64,000 bases of DNA from RPQJ01 sp963732415 (GTDB lineage: Bacteria > Pseudomonadota > Gammaproteobacteria > Steroidobacterales > Steroidobacteraceae): positions 124,001 to 188,000 of the forward strand of contig CAVSZK010000012.1 in assembly GCA_963732415.1 (NCBI GenBank), given 5' to 3'. Shown piece by piece: positions 10,994 to 21,074 of the stretch (within the stretch, counting starts at the first letter, position 1; each line of letters starts with the position of its first letter). The position numbers and the translations under genes were made by a program. The notes under the pieces are model-generated. The model ran no database searches. It saw only the letters and a program-made list of their open reading frames with translations, and had not been told where the DNA came from.

Positions 10994-11374
10994 TCAAAGC
11001 GCCAGGATGGCGTCCATTTCGACCGCGGCCCCACGCGGCAGCGCAGCCACGCCGACGGCCGCCCGCGCCGGGTACGGCTGCGCGAAATACTCGGCCATCA
11101 CGCGGTTCACCAGCGCGAAGTGCGCGAGGTCGGTCAGGAACACGTTCAGCTTGACCACGTGCGACAAGTCGCCGCCGGACGCCTTCGCGACGGCACGCAG
11201 GTTGTCGAACACGCGGCGGACCTGGGCTTCCATGTCGCCGGCGACGAGTTCGCCGGTCTTCGGGTCGAGCGGGATCTGGCCCGAGAGATAGACGGTGTTG
11301 CCGGCGCGGACCGCCTGCGAGTAGGTGCCGATGGCCTGCGGTGCGTCGGCGGTCGAGATGGGCGTGCTTGTCAC
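10994..11374 (-). CDS. ridA: RidA family reactive-intermediate deaminase
   Basis: Hydrolyses reactive enamine/imine intermediates produced by PLP enzymes. The 126-residue product carries the family features [43 protein letters not shown] and [20 protein letters not shown]; the arginine in PARAAV is the substrate carboxylate-binding residue of RidA. The start is a GTG at 11374 preceded by GGAG about 9 bases upstream. A much longer open frame exists upstream but is only antisense-like overlap with spoT. It lies between spoT and recG on the same strand. Confidence 0.94.
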   Translation of the reverse strand: MTSTPISTADAPQAIGTYSQAVRAGNTVYLSGQIPLDPKTGELVAGDMEAQVRRVFDNLRAVAKASGGDLSHVVKLNVFLTDLAHFALVNRVMAEYFAQPYPARAAVGVAALPRGAAVEMDAILAL

Positions 11375-11445
11375 GGTGGACTCCGGAACGAGGTGGCTGG
11401 TGATCGAAGGCGCGAGTCTAGCGTACGACGAAGAGAGCGCTCCGC

Positions 11446-13599
11446 TCACGCCAGCGACCTGGTTACCTTCAGCACTTCCGGCATGGCGCGGACAGCGCGG
11501 ATTACGCGCGCGAGGTGCCGACGGTCCTGGACCATGAGCTCGAAGATCAGCGTCGAGCTGTCGCTGTCGCGCTCGATCAGCGAGACCCGGTCGATGTTGG
11601 TCTGTGTGCCGGAGATCGCCGCGGCGACCTGGGCGAGCACGCCCATGCGATTCGTCACCTCGATCTTGATCTCGACGTGGAAGAGCTGGTCCACCGCGGG
11701 GCGCCACGCCACCGAGATCCACTTGTCCGGCTGCTTGCGGAACGTGGCGAGGTTGCCGCAGGCCTCGCGGTGGATCACGACGCCGCGCCCTGTCGACAGG
11801 TTGGCGAGGATCGGGTCGTTGGGGATCGGGAAGCAGCAGCGTGCGTAGGTGACTACCAGGCCCTCGGTGCCGGCGATGGCGAGCGGACCCACGCTGGTGT
11901 CTGGTGAGGAGTCGGCGTCCAGCGGCAGCAGGCGGCGCGCGACGAACGGGGCCACGCGCTCGCCGAGGCCGACCTTCTCGTAGAGTTCTTCCTCGTTGCG
12001 CAAGCCGAGGTCGCGTACCACCGAGTCCACCGCTTCGGCCGGTAGCTTGCGCAGGCTGAGAGAGAATTCCTCCAGCGCCTGGTTCAACAGGCGCCGGCCG
12101 AGTTCCACCGCCTCGGAACGCTTGAGGTTCTTCAGGTACTGTCGGATCGAGGCGCGGGCCTTGGCGGTGACGACGAAGTTGATCCAGGAGGGGTTCGGCG
12201 TCGCGCCCTTCGCCGAGATGATCTCGACTGTCTGACCGTTCCTGAGCGGTGTGCGCAGCGGCACCAGCCGCCGGTCCACCTTGGCGGCCACGCAGCGGTT
12301 GCCGACGTCGGTGTGCACCGCGTATGCGAAGTCGACGCAGGTCGAGCCGCGCGGCAGCCGGAGAATGTCGCCCTTGGGCGTGAACACGTACACCTTGTCC
12401 GGGAACAGGTCGACCTTGACGCTCTCGAGGAATTCCTCGGAGTTGCCGCCCTGCTGGATGTCGACCAGCTGCTGCAGCCACTCGCGGGCCCGCTCGCTGT
12501 AGGTGCGAGCGGAGTCGTCGCCGTCCTTGTACTGCCAGTGCGCGGCGATGCCCGACTCGGCGACCTGGTGCATCGGGCTGGTGCGGATCTGCACTTCGAT
12601 CGGCGTGCCGCTCGGCCCGAACAGTGTCGTGTGCAGCGACTGGTAGCCATTTGCCCTGGGGATGGCGATGTAGTCCTTGAAGCGGCCCGGCATCGGCTTG
12701 TAGACGCCGTGGACGACGCCGAGCGTCCGGTAGCAGGTATCCACTTCCTGCACGACGATGCGCATGCCGTAGACGTCGACGATCTCGCTCAGCGACACTT
12801 TCTTGCGACGCATCTTCTGGTAGATGCTGTAGACGTCCTTTTCGCGGCCCTCGACTCGGCCCTCGATGCCGGCCTTCAGCAGGGCGGCGCGCAGCGCGTC
12901 GCCAATCTTGCCGACGAACTGCTTCTGGTTGCCCTTTGCCTTGCGGACCGCGGCCTCGATCACCTTGTAGCGGCGCGGATACAGCGAGCGGAAGCCGAGG
13001 TCCTCGAGCTCGACCTTGATGGCGTGCATGCCGAGGCGGTTGGCGATGGGCGCGTAGATGTCGAGCGTCTCGCGGGCGATTGCCCGGCGCTTGGCAGGCG
13101 GCATCGAGCCCAGCGTACGCATGTTGTGCGTGCGGTCGGCGAGCTTGACCATGATGACGCGGATGTCCTTCACCATGGCGAGCAGCATCTTGCGGAAGCT
13201 CTCGGCCTGTGCCTCCGCGCGGCTCTTGAACTGGATCTGGTCGAGCTTGCTCACCCCGTCGACCAGGTCGGCGACCTCCTGGCCGAAGCGCGTGGTGATC
13301 TCGTCCTTCAGCGTCGGCGTGTCCTCCATCACGTCGTGGAGGATCGCAGCGATCAGCGTCTGCGAATCGAGGTTCAGGTCGGCGAGCAGGCCAGCGACCG
13401 CGACCGGGTGCGTGATGTAGGGTTCGCCGGAGCGCCGGCGCTGCCCCTGGTGTGCGCCGAAAGCGAAGTCGTATGCGTCCTGGACGCGTTCGACTTCAGC
13501 GGGCGGAAGGTAGCCCTCGACCTTGGCTATCAGCTGGTTGATGCCGATGGACCGTCTTCCGTACGGCAGCAGGCTGCGCAGGGAAGACGTGACGTCCAT
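11446..13599 (-). CDS. spoT: bifunctional (p)ppGpp synthetase/hydrolase
   Basis: Makes and degrades the stringent-response alarmone. The 717-residue protein has a metal-binding HD hydrolase domain (YITHP, then [13 protein letters not shown] near residue 88), a synthetase domain ([20 protein letters not shown] near 320), a TGS domain ([20 protein letters not shown], about 400-460) and a C-terminal ACT domain. An intact HD motif argues for SpoT rather than RelA. It follows rpoZ by 21 bases, the usual gammaproteobacterial order. ATG at 13599. Confidence 0.97.
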   Translation of the reverse strand: MDVTSSLRSLLPYGRRSIGINQLIAKVEGYLPPAEVERVQDAYDFAFGAHQGQRRRSGEPYITHPVAVAGLLADLNLDSQTLIAAILHDVMEDTPTLKDEITTRFGQEVADLVDGVSKLDQIQFKSRAEAQAESFRKMLLAMVKDIRVIMVKLADRTHNMRTLGSMPPAKRRAIARETLDIYAPIANRLGMHAIKVELEDLGFRSLYPRRYKVIEAAVRKAKGNQKQFVGKIGDALRAALLKAGIEGRVEGREKDVYSIYQKMRRKKVSLSEIVDVYGMRIVVQEVDTCYRTLGVVHGVYKPMPGRFKDYIAIPRANGYQSLHTTLFGPSGTPIEVQIRTSPMHQVAESGIAAHWQYKDGDDSARTYSERAREWLQQLVDIQQGGNSEEFLESVKVDLFPDKVYVFTPKGDILRLPRGSTCVDFAYAVHTDVGNRCVAAKVDRRLVPLRTPLRNGQTVEIISAKGATPNPSWINFVVTAKARASIRQYLKNLKRSEAVELGRRLLNQALEEFSLSLRKLPAEAVDSVVRDLGLRNEEELYEKVGLGERVAPFVARRLLPLDADSSPDTSVGPLAIAGTEGLVVTYARCCFPIPNDPILANLSTGRGVVIHREACGNLATFRKQPDKWISVAWRPAVDQLFHVEIKIEVTNRMGVLAQVAAAISGTQTNIDRVSLIERDSDSSTLIFELMVQDRRHLARVIRAVRAMPEVLKVTRSLA

Positions 13600-13620
13600 G
13601 GTCGGGGCGCCCGGGTAGGG

Positions 13621-13899
13621 TCAGTCCCCCAGGCCGATCTGCGGCGCGCGGAGTTCGCCCATGAACTCGGGCTCGGGCATGAACTCCTGCGGCGGCTGGT
13701 CGGGTTCCTCGAGGATCTCGAGGCCGACGTGACCGGCGGCCACCTCACGCAGCGCGAGCACCGTTGCCTTGTCGTTCTGCCAGTCCAGCGTGGCTTCGGC
13801 GCCATTCGCGAGCTTGCGCGCGCGCTTGGAGGCCACCAGCACCAGCTGGAACAGGTTCGGAACGTTCTGCAGGCAGTCTTCGACGGTAATTCGGGCCAT
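13621..13899 (-). CDS. rpoZ: RNA polymerase omega subunit
   Basis: A 92-residue omega subunit that helps assemble RNA polymerase and contributes to a ppGpp-binding site in proteobacteria. It begins [20 protein letters not shown] and has [17 protein letters not shown] and the [11 protein letters not shown] stretch, all standard. The C-terminal 25 residues are acidic and proline-rich. It leads the rpoZ-spoT-ridA-recG group. In E. coli gmk is immediately upstream; here a 7-kb pilin cluster separates them. Confidence 0.96.
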   Translation of the reverse strand: MARITVEDCLQNVPNLFQLVLVASKRARKLANGAEATLDWQNDKATVLALREVAAGHVGLEILEEPDQPPQEFMPEPEFMGELRAPQIGLGD

Positions 13900-14252
13900 G
13901 ATGATGGGTCGGTCGATCGGTCAGGGACAAGGGGCGTGAGCATACCACAAGCCCCTGGGGCCGGGCCCAAAGGCTGTCCACTGGGCACGAAGGACTCCCG
14001 GGATCGGCCCACGGCCGGTCGTCTGGGCGCGTCGTATGCGAACCTGAGACGGGCGCCCCGTCGGGCGGCCCGGCGACCTTATATATTGTGTTTCCGAAAG
14101 CGAATCAGGGTGCTGACCCCCCGACGGGACGTGTGTCACGGAACCCGTGATGGCCGTCACAGAATCGCCGCAGGGCCGGGGGCCCTGTCCCCGGAACGGT
14201 GGTATGTTCCATGGTGAGCAAACTTCACTCGGCAACACGATTGGGCGCTTCA
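13900..14252. other. intergenic region between divergent rpoZ and the minor pilin operon
   Basis: About 350 bases with no convincing gene. An AT-rich patch near 14080-14092 (TTATATATTGTG) stands out and could supply a -10 element for either direction, but I see no good -35. Several GC-rich inverted stretches lie near 14165-14195. Promoters for both rpoZ and the pilin operon are expected here. Confidence 0.5.
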
Positions 14253-14678
14253 ATGGAGATGGAACGACCGTTCCGGCCGACGCTTGGACCAAGCCGCAGC
14301 CGCGGATTTTCACTCATTGAACTGATGATCGTCATTGCGATCGCGGCGATCCTGTTGTCTGTCGCGGTGCCGAGTTACCGGGAATACCTGCGGCGGGGCG
14401 CCGTCGCCGAGGCGATTTCCACTCTTTCCGGGGGCCGCGTGGTGGCCGAGCAGTTCTTCCTGGACAACCGCACCTACGTGGACGCCCCGTGCCCCGGCAA
14501 TACGCCGAGGTTCACCATCGCCTGTGAATTCAATGCCGGCGACTACACGATAACCGCAACCGGCTTCGACAACCTCGCCACATTCGTCTACACCATCGAC
14601 GAGGCCAACGTGCGCACCACGGCTGGTCCGTGGGGATCCGGCAACTGCTGGATCTCTCGCAAGGGGGACGGTTGCTGA
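14253..14678 (+). CDS. type IV pilin-like protein (PilE/PilA-like)
   Basis: A prepilin with the type III signal: a short basic leader ending SRSRG, then FSLIELMIVIAIAAILLSVAVP with the conserved Glu at +5, followed by a PilE-like globular domain with two cysteines near the C-terminus (GSGNCWISRKGDGC). Typical PilE features are YREYLRRGAVAEAISTL and a substrate-like QFFLDNRTY segment. I chose the ATG at 14253 (18-residue leader); ATG 14211 in the same frame is possible, and neither has a strong ribosome site. It heads the operon, whereas pilE usually ends such clusters. It may be a minor or secondary pilin rather than the main subunit. Confidence 0.88.
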   Translation: MEMERPFRPTLGPSRSRGFSLIELMIVIAIAAILLSVAVPSYREYLRRGAVAEAISTLSGGRVVAEQFFLDNRTYVDAPCPGNTPRFTIACEFNAGDYTITATGFDNLATFVYTIDEANVRTTAGPWGSGNCWISRKGDGC

Positions 14679-15214
14679 TACCCAACGCGCCTGGCCGCCG
14701 CAGCAGCGGCTTCACGTTGATCGAGATGATGATCACGATTACCGTGCTCGGCGTTTTGCTCGTGGTTGGCGTGCCCGCGATGCGCAGCGTGCTCGAGAAT
14801 GGCCGCATCCGCACTGTGGGCGAGTCCTGGAAACAGGGCCTCGCGCTTGCGCGTGCCGAGGCCGTGCGGCGCAACTCACAGGTCGAGTTCCTGTCGGACG
14901 CGAACGGCTGGCAGGTGCGCGTCGTGGCGACCGGCGCGGTGCTGCACGAAGGCTCCGGCATCGAGGGAGTCCAGGGCGTCGATGTCACCATACTTCCGGT
15001 GGACGCGGACCGCGTCACCTACAACCCCTTCGGGCTGGTCGTGGCACCAAATCCAGACGCCTCGGCGCCGATTACCCAGGTGGACATCGAATCCACCAAT
15101 CCGCCGACGGCGGACGATCGCTATCACCCGCTGCGCCTGCAGGTGCTCGCCGGCGGCATGACCAGGCTGTGCGATCCCGCGGTTGCGGCTGACGACTCGA
15201 GGGCTTGCCTGTGA
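14672..15214 (+). CDS. fimT: GspH/FimT family minor pseudopilin
   Basis: A 180-residue minor pilin. The prepilin motif is RRSSGFTLIEMMITITVLGV, with cleavage after the glycine, followed by the GspH/FimT domain (RIRTVGESWKQGLALARAEA, RRNSQVEF, GWQVRVV). The start is a TTG at 14672 behind AAGGGGG, overlapping the end of the preceding pilin; the longer frame has no ribosome site. Two C-terminal cysteines (LCDPAV, RACL) may pair. It probably takes part in the pilus-initiating minor pilin complex. Confidence 0.88.
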   Translation: MLIPNAPGRRSSGFTLIEMMITITVLGVLLVVGVPAMRSVLENGRIRTVGESWKQGLALARAEAVRRNSQVEFLSDANGWQVRVVATGAVLHEGSGIEGVQGVDVTILPVDADRVTYNPFGLVVAPNPDASAPITQVDIESTNPPTADDRYHPLRLQVLAGGMTRLCDPAVAADDSRACL

Positions 15215-15585
15215 AGACCGTATCTAATGGCTCCCGCCGTTTCGAACGCGGGTCCGCACTGATCGAAGTGCTGGTATCGGTGCTGCTGTTCTCGGTCGGC
15301 ATCGTCGGGCTGGTCCGTCTGCTCGGCAACGCGGTGAAGGACACCGGCGAGATCGAGTACCGGGCGCAGGCGGCGGCGCTGGCCGACGAACAGATCGGCC
15401 TGGTTTGGGCGGACCGCACCGACCTCACGACCTACGCGGTGGTGGACGACCCAGTGCCCGAACTGCCGAATGGCACACGCACGGTGGCTGTGAACGGCAA
15501 CGTGGTCACGGTCACGATGAACTGGCAGCCCCCGGGGGCGCCTGCGCGCAGCCACGTCGTAGTGGCGACAGTGGTGAGCAACTGA
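15211..15585 (+). CDS. pilV: type IV pilus modification/minor pilin PilV
   Basis: A 124-residue minor pilin. The prepilin-like N-terminus is RRFERGSALIEVLVSVLLFS, with Glu at +5 after the glycine, then a short globular part with two SHVVVATVV-like strands at the end. GSALIEVLVSVLLFSVGIVG is the usual PilV pattern. The GTG at 15211 overlaps the fimT stop (GTGA) and follows a GAGGG; a TTG two codons earlier is an alternative. It lies between fimT and pilW as in the Pseudomonas fimU-pilVWXY1 cluster. Confidence 0.88.
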   Translation: MKTVSNGSRRFERGSALIEVLVSVLLFSVGIVGLVRLLGNAVKDTGEIEYRAQAAALADEQIGLVWADRTDLTTYAVVDDPVPELPNGTRTVAVNGNVVTVTMNWQPPGAPARSHVVVATVVSN

Positions 15586-15587
15586 GC

Positions 15588-16724
15588 ATGCGCAATCGTA
15601 ATCGAGGCATGTCGCTGGTCGAACTGATGGTCGCCGTGACGCTGGCGCTGGTCACGATCGTGGTCGTGATGCAGGTACTGAGTGTCTACGAGGCCCGCAA
15701 GCGGACCTCGACCGTCGGCAACGACGCCGAGATGAGCGCCGCAGTGGGCCTGTTCATGCTCGAGCGCCAGGTTCGCTCGGCCGGCGCCGGCCTGACGCTG
15801 CCAACCGGTTTCGCGTGTGGCCAGGGCGTGAATGGTTTCTACGACGGCGTCACCTTCTCCAACGGTGCGCCACTTGCGCCGCTCGCCATTGTCGACGGCG
15901 GTGCTGTCGCGGGCGTGCCGCGGCCCGACCGCCTCCGCGTGCTGCACAGCGATTCCGCGTTCGGCGTCGCGCCCGGGACGGTCATCCAGGGCATGGCGGC
16001 GGCGACATCGCCAGTCATGGTGAGCACTGCCGTGGGCCTGGTCGAGGGCGACCTGATGCTGGTCGGCAGCGCCGACGGCCAGAAACTCTGCACGCTGATG
16101 CAGTTGAGCGACGCACCCGACCCGGTGGGCAGCGGCCTGCAGCTCCCGCATGCTTCCGGCGGCGCCTTCCCCTACAACCCGGCCAGTCCCCCGGCATCTT
16201 TCGCCAACGCGATCCGGTACGACGTCGGCGACATCGTGGTCAATCTGGGCAGGCTCGGAATGCGTACGTTCGGCGTGATCTGCAACGACGGTGCTGCCCC
16301 GGCGGTCGACAACTCCTGCGACCTCGCCATGTGGGACACACTGGCGGCTCCCGCGAACCCGACGCTGGCGGAAGCCGATTCAGTCGCATCGCAGGTCTAC
16401 AACCTTCAGGTGCAGTATGGCGTATCTGCCGTCGCTGGCGCGGTGGTCACCGATTGGGTGGACGCGACCGGTGGCTGGGCCGCGCCGTCGGCGGTGGACA
16501 TAGAACGAATCAAGGCGGTGCGCATCGCGATCGTCACGCGCGGCAACTTCGAGCGGGACCCGGAGGATCCGACCAAAATGGTCAGCCCGGCTGAGCTCGT
16601 GCTGTGGGACGCGGGGGAGGCCACCGAGCTTGCCATTCCGCTGACCGACGACGAGCGCAACTATCGCTACAAGGTGCTGCGTGTCGTGGTTCCGCTGATC
16701 AATGTCATCTGGGCGGGCGTATGA
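15588..16724 (+). CDS. pilW: type IV pilus minor pilin PilW
   Basis: A 378-residue minor pilin with the prepilin start MRNRNRGMSLVELMVAVTLA, cleaved after glycine with Glu at +5. The large C-terminal domain is typical of PilW and ends YRYKVLRVVVPLINVIWAG. The ATG is 2 bases after the pilV stop. The longer frame upstream only shadows pilV. Its stop overlaps the ATG of pilX (ATGA). Confidence 0.9.
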   Translation: MRNRNRGMSLVELMVAVTLALVTIVVVMQVLSVYEARKRTSTVGNDAEMSAAVGLFMLERQVRSAGAGLTLPTGFACGQGVNGFYDGVTFSNGAPLAPLAIVDGGAVAGVPRPDRLRVLHSDSAFGVAPGTVIQGMAAATSPVMVSTAVGLVEGDLMLVGSADGQKLCTLMQLSDAPDPVGSGLQLPHASGGAFPYNPASPPASFANAIRYDVGDIVVNLGRLGMRTFGVICNDGAAPAVDNSCDLAMWDTLAAPANPTLAEADSVASQVYNLQVQYGVSAVAGAVVTDWVDATGGWAAPSAVDIERIKAVRIAIVTRGNFERDPEDPTKMVSPAELVLWDAGEATELAIPLTDDERNYRYKVLRVVVPLINVIWAGV

Positions 16725-17413
16725 GCATTCGCAGGTCAATCAAGTCGGGCGCCCGGCAGTCGGGCATCTCGCTGCTGGTGGTGCTGATCGCGCTGGTGAT
16801 CATCGGCTTCGCAGCCATTGCGCTGATGCGCTCGAGCGACACCGGTACGCTGGTCATCGGCAACCTCGGTTTCCAGAAGACGGCGCTGGCGGCCGGCGAT
16901 GCCGGCACCGAAGCGGCGGTGACTTTCCTGAACCGGAACGGCGGCGGCACCACCCTTTTCATTAATGGCGACGACGGGAATTGGTCGGGGGTGGATCCCG
17001 GGGACGGCTACTACGCCACGTCCGCCGACACCTGCGACCTGACCGGGTCCGCGACGCCGGACGACGACGACGACGACGTGAACTGGACGGGCACCGACCC
17101 CGGCGGCGACTGCAACATGGATGCGCTCACGGTCGCGCCCGCAGGCGTCCCTCCGGGGTTCACCGTGCGCTACGTCATCAACCGCGTCTGCAACGTGCCC
17201 GGCGATCCGAATGCGCTGTTCGGCCCGGATGGCGTGACGCCCATGTCCTGCTCGCGGATCGGTACCGGTGCCAGCGAAGGCAGCACCCGCAGCGGAGGTG
17301 CCTATGGCAGCACGCCGCTTAGCGGCACTACACAGACCTATTATCGAATCACCACGCGCATCGACGGGCCCAGGAATACGGCCCGCTACATCCAGGCGCT
17401 GGTGGTGCTCTGA
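16721..17413 (+). CDS. pilX: type IV pilus assembly protein PilX
   Basis: A 230-residue minor pilin-like protein. The N-terminus RQSGISLLVVLIALVIIGFA lacks the +5 glutamate, as is usual for PilX/GspK-like proteins, and is followed by the family stretch AALAAGDAGTEAAVTFL (membrane-proximal helix). Mid-protein there is a run of six aspartates (TPDDDDDDVNW) flanked by two similar D-G-N-W / T-D-P-G-G-D segments, which look like an acidic, possibly calcium-binding loop. The C-terminus TYYRITTRIDGPRNTARYIQ is typical. ATG overlaps the pilW stop. Confidence 0.88.
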   Translation: MSIRRSIKSGARQSGISLLVVLIALVIIGFAAIALMRSSDTGTLVIGNLGFQKTALAAGDAGTEAAVTFLNRNGGGTTLFINGDDGNWSGVDPGDGYYATSADTCDLTGSATPDDDDDDVNWTGTDPGGDCNMDALTVAPAGVPPGFTVRYVINRVCNVPGDPNALFGPDGVTPMSCSRIGTGASEGSTRSGGAYGSTPLSGTTQTYYRITTRIDGPRNTARYIQALVVL

Positions 17414-17426
17414 GGGAGACGTCGAC

Positions 17427-20400
17427 ATGACGAAGTTCAATACGCTGGCCTTGGCCACGATCGCCACGGTCTTCGCTGCCTGCGGATCCCTGCCGGCCGT
17501 GGCCGGTCCAGTGGATCTCACCACGGTGCCGATGGTCAGCGACCTGACCAAGGTGGTGCCACCGAACGTGCACTTCATCCTCGACGACTCGGGGAGCATG
17601 GAAGACGACTTCATGCCGGACTACGTGGACGGTGAGCAGTCCAGGATGTGTTTCCGGAATTTCGGCTACAACCGGATCTACTACAACCCGGCCACCAACT
17701 ACGTTCCGCCGCTCAATGCCGATGGGACGTCGTTTGCCAACGCGTCTTATAACAGCGCCAAGAACAACGGTTTCATCGGGGCGTCGACCACCGACCTGCG
17801 TGGCACTGAGACCGTCCAGGTCCGTCTGATCAACAATCCCTTCCAGGCGACGAGCGGCAGCAAGTCGGTCACGGTCACCCACGCAAACCACGGGCTTGCG
17901 ACCGGCGCCAAGGTCGAGTTCACGAACCTCAGCGGAAACCTCAGAGGCCTGTCGTTGAGCAACGTGACCTTCACGATCACGGTCGTGGACGCCGACCACT
18001 ACAGGATCACGTCCTCGAGTAACGCCAATCGCAACACCAACCTTGGCGGCAGTGCCCGCGCCAATTTCGACCTCCCGATCGGCACTTACTGGGAATACGT
18101 TGCCGACCCGACCTCACCGTCGACGAATTGCGAGGCGGATACGGACTACCGCTTCCGCACTCCGACCACCGACATTGCTGGCTTTCCTGCTCCCTATGAC
18201 GGCGTCACGGAGCGAACCAACTTCGCAAACTGGTATGCGTATTACCGGACCCGCATCAACATGATGAAGTCGGCCTCGGGGCGCGCCTTCGCCTCGATCG
18301 ATGACCGGTACCGGATCGGACTGGACCGGATCAACAACCGCGCGAACAACAACGTGCTGGTGAACATCGGCAAGTTCGATGCGTCGAAAAGGACGGACTG
18401 GTATACGAAACTCTATGCAGTGACCGGCAACGGCTACACGCCGCTGCGTGGCGCGCTGTCCAAGGCAGGTCGCCTGTATGCCGGCAAGGTCGTCACCGGC
18501 AACAACGATCCGGTGCAGTATTCCTGCCAGCAGAATTTCACGATCCTGACGACCGACGGCTACTGGAACCTGCAGAACGAACTGGCCAGCTACGGACCCT
18601 ATGGCATCGACAATGCGACGCTGGTCGGCGACCAGGATGGCAGCCTGGCCCCGCCGTATTTCGACAGCGGTGGCTACCAGAACACGCTGGCCGACATCGC
18701 GATGTATTTCTACAGGACGGACCTGCGCCCGACGGACATCGATCCCACCAAGAACCTCGGCGGGCAGCTGGACGATGGCACGCGTACTGATGTCACTCCG
18801 AACGACGTCCAGCCCGTGGGCAAGGACGACGTCGACCACCAGCACATGGTCACGTTCGGCCTGGGGCTCGGCGTGTCCGGCGTGCTTGGCTATCACCCCA
18901 AGTATGAAGTCGCCTCTCCGGATTACCTGGCCATCGTCGGTGGCCAGAAGAACTGGCCCAATCCTGACGTCACCAACAACGCCACGGAACTTCCGGCGCG
19001 TATCGACGATCTCTGGCATGCCGCCGTCAACGGGCGCGGCAGGTACCTTAGTGCGTCGAGCCCGGACTCGGTGATCGAGGAACTGACCAAGGCTCTCGCG
19101 GCCATCTCGGTCAAGAACGGATCTGCGGCGGCGGCGGCAACCAGCACGCTCGAGCCGGTGGCGGGCGACCAGTACGCCTATGTCGCGCAGTTCACCACGG
19201 AGAAATGGTTCGGCGACCTGCAGGCCCGCGACATCGACCTCAATACCGGCAGCCTCGATTCCGTGACGAAGTGGTCCGCCCAGGTCACGCTGGACAGCAA
19301 GGACCCCGACACTCGCAAGATCGTGACGTTCGACGCCGGCGCCGGCACCAAGCTGAAGGATTTCAAGGTAGCAGATCTCGCGGCGGAAATTGACGATGGC
19401 TACTTCGACTCCACGACACTGACCCAGTTCGGGATCTGGGACGCGACGCAGAAGTCCAACGCAACTGCAACGGCCATGGTCAATTTCATCCGCGGGCAGA
19501 CAGGCTTCGAGGACGAAGACGCCAATGACGTGGTAATTCCCGGACCGCCGGTTGTGCTGTCCGATGAGAACAGGCTGTTCCGCGACCGCGAGCATGTGCT
19601 CGGCGACATCGTCAATACGTCGCCCGTCTACGTGCAGTCGCCGCCGTTCAACTACAGCGACCCCGGGTATGCGGACTTCAAGAACCTCCACAAGAGGATA
19701 AAGGATTCGGCCGGTAACGTGACCCAGGCCGGCCGCCAGGCCATGGTTTACGTGGGGGCCAACGACGGCATGCTGCACGCGTTCAATGCGGATAACGGCC
19801 AGGAAGTCTGGGCCTACATCCCGTCGGCGGTCATCCCCAACCTGCACAAGCTGGCCGATGCGGCCTACGCGAACAACCACCAGTTCTTCGTCGACGGCCC
19901 GCTCACGGTTGGCGACGCCTACAACGGTACGGCGTGGAAGACGGTGCTGGTCGGCGGACTGGGCCGCGGCGGAAAGGCCTACTTCGCAATGGACGTCACC
20001 GACCCGGCGAATCCCAGGGCTCTCTGGGAGTTCGGCACGGCGCAGGACGACGATCTCGGCTATACCTATGGCAATCCGATCCTGACCAAGCGCAGCTCCG
20101 ATGGAAAGTGGGTGGTGATTTTCGCCTCCGGCTATAACAACAATGGGCCGGGTGGCGATTCCAAGGGTCGACTGTACGTGGTCGATGCCTTCACCGGCGC
20201 CATTCTCAATGAGTACCCGACCACCAGCGCCGCCGACCCTGACCAGAGCGGCATCGCCAAGATCAACAACTGGGTGCTCGACACGCTGCTCGACAACGTC
20301 ACGCGCTACGTCTACGGCGGTGATCTCGGCGGTAGCCTGTGGCGCTTCGATATCGAGGAGACGGTCGAGGCCAACTCCGCGCAGCGGCTCGGCAGGACTT

Positions 20401-21068
20401 CGGCGACGGTGGGCGAACAGCCGATCACCGTGAAGCCGGAACTCGCCCGTATCAGGGACAACGCCGGAAATTACCAGCGCACCGTCTACTTCGGCACCGG
20501 GCGTTATCTCGGTTTCGATGACATCCTTTCAACGGCCCCGTCTAGCTCTATTGCGCAGGGCGTCTACGGCGTGAAGGATACAGGTGCGGATATCGGTGTC
20601 TTCAGCGACCCGGCCGGTGGCAATCTGGTCGAGCAGACACTGGTGTATGACGAGACGACGCCGAGGACCATTGACAACCCGCTGCCGGTGAACTGGGCGA
20701 CACGCAATGGCTGGTACATGCTGTTGCCGGTCGGTGAGCGGGTGAACGTCGATCCCAAGCTGCAGTTGGGAACCCTGGTGCTCGTATCGAACGTGCCGGA
20801 AGACTCGTTCTGCAAGTTCCTCGGCAGCAGCTGGCTCTACAAGCTCGATTATTTGACGGGCACGGCCGTGAACACTGCGACCGATGAGGTGGTCGGCTCC
20901 TACGTCAGCGGTTCGCTTGCGACGGGCCTCACGCTGATCAGGCTGCCGAACAAAAAGCTCATTGCGCTCGTCACGCTGGCGGATACGACCGTTAAAGCCA
21001 TGGAGCTTCCTGTGGCTCCGGGCGCAGGCGCGGCACTGCGAAGAGTCGGCTGGCGCGAGATCTTCTGA
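17427..21068 (+). CDS. pilY1: pilus tip/assembly protein PilY1 (PilC family)
   Basis: A 1213-residue secreted protein that primes pilus assembly together with minor pilins and, in studied species, mediates adhesion. A signal peptide ends near AVA-GP at 27. A von Willebrand A-like MIDAS motif DDSGSM is at 53-58. The C-terminal third is the PilC/PilY1 beta-propeller, with MVYVGANDGMLHAFNADNGQ, EVWAYIPSAVIPNL, GGKAYFAMDVTDPANP and YGGDLGGSLWRFD. The segment SAADPDQSGIAK precedes the last motif where P. aeruginosa PilY1 has a calcium site, but its ligands are only partly matched. The ATG at 17427 follows GAGGGAG. It is the last gene of the cluster. Confidence 0.93.
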   Translation: MTKFNTLALATIATVFAACGSLPAVAGPVDLTTVPMVSDLTKVVPPNVHFILDDSGSMEDDFMPDYVDGEQSRMCFRNFGYNRIYYNPATNYVPPLNADGTSFANASYNSAKNNGFIGASTTDLRGTETVQVRLINNPFQATSGSKSVTVTHANHGLATGAKVEFTNLSGNLRGLSLSNVTFTITVVDADHYRITSSSNANRNTNLGGSARANFDLPIGTYWEYVADPTSPSTNCEADTDYRFRTPTTDIAGFPAPYDGVTERTNFANWYAYYRTRINMMKSASGRAFASIDDRYRIGLDRINNRANNNVLVNIGKFDASKRTDWYTKLYAVTGNGYTPLRGALSKAGRLYAGKVVTGNNDPVQYSCQQNFTILTTDGYWNLQNELASYGPYGIDNATLVGDQDGSLAPPYFDSGGYQNTLADIAMYFYRTDLRPTDIDPTKNLGGQLDDGTRTDVTPNDVQPVGKDDVDHQHMVTFGLGLGVSGVLGYHPKYEVASPDYLAIVGGQKNWPNPDVTNNATELPARIDDLWHAAVNGRGRYLSASSPDSVIEELTKALAAISVKNGSAAAAATSTLEPVAGDQYAYVAQFTTEKWFGDLQARDIDLNTGSLDSVTKWSAQVTLDSKDPDTRKIVTFDAGAGTKLKDFKVADLAAEIDDGYFDSTTLTQFGIWDATQKSNATATAMVNFIRGQTGFEDEDANDVVIPGPPVVLSDENRLFRDREHVLGDIVNTSPVYVQSPPFNYSDPGYADFKNLHKRIKDSAGNVTQAGRQAMVYVGANDGMLHAFNADNGQEVWAYIPSAVIPNLHKLADAAYANNHQFFVDGPLTVGDAYNGTAWKTVLVGGLGRGGKAYFAMDVTDPANPRALWEFGTAQDDDLGYTYGNPILTKRSSDGKWVVIFASGYNNNGPGGDSKGRLYVVDAFTGAILNEYPTTSAADPDQSGIAKINNWVLDTLLDNVTRYVYGGDLGGSLWRFDIEETVEANSAQRLGRTSATVGEQPITVKPELARIRDNAGNYQRTVYFGTGRYLGFDDILSTAPSSSIAQGVYGVKDTGADIGVFSDPAGGNLVEQTLVYDETTPRTIDNPLPVNWATRNGWYMLLPVGERVNVDPKLQLGTLVLVSNVPEDSFCKFLGSSWLYKLDYLTGTAVNTATDEVVGSYVSGSLATGLTLIRLPNKKLIALVTLADTTVKAMELPVAPGAGAALRRVGWREIF

Positions 21069-21074
21069 CGACGC

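Noticed and set aside
12313..14217. A 634-residue plus-strand frame opposite spoT and rpoZ
   Set aside because: It mirrors two well-conserved minus-strand genes and shows no domain-like segments; it is a GC-driven shadow.
18114..19880. A 588-residue minus-strand frame opposite pilY1
   Set aside because: PilY1 motifs are intact on the plus strand; the opposite frame has no recognisable motif or ribosome site.
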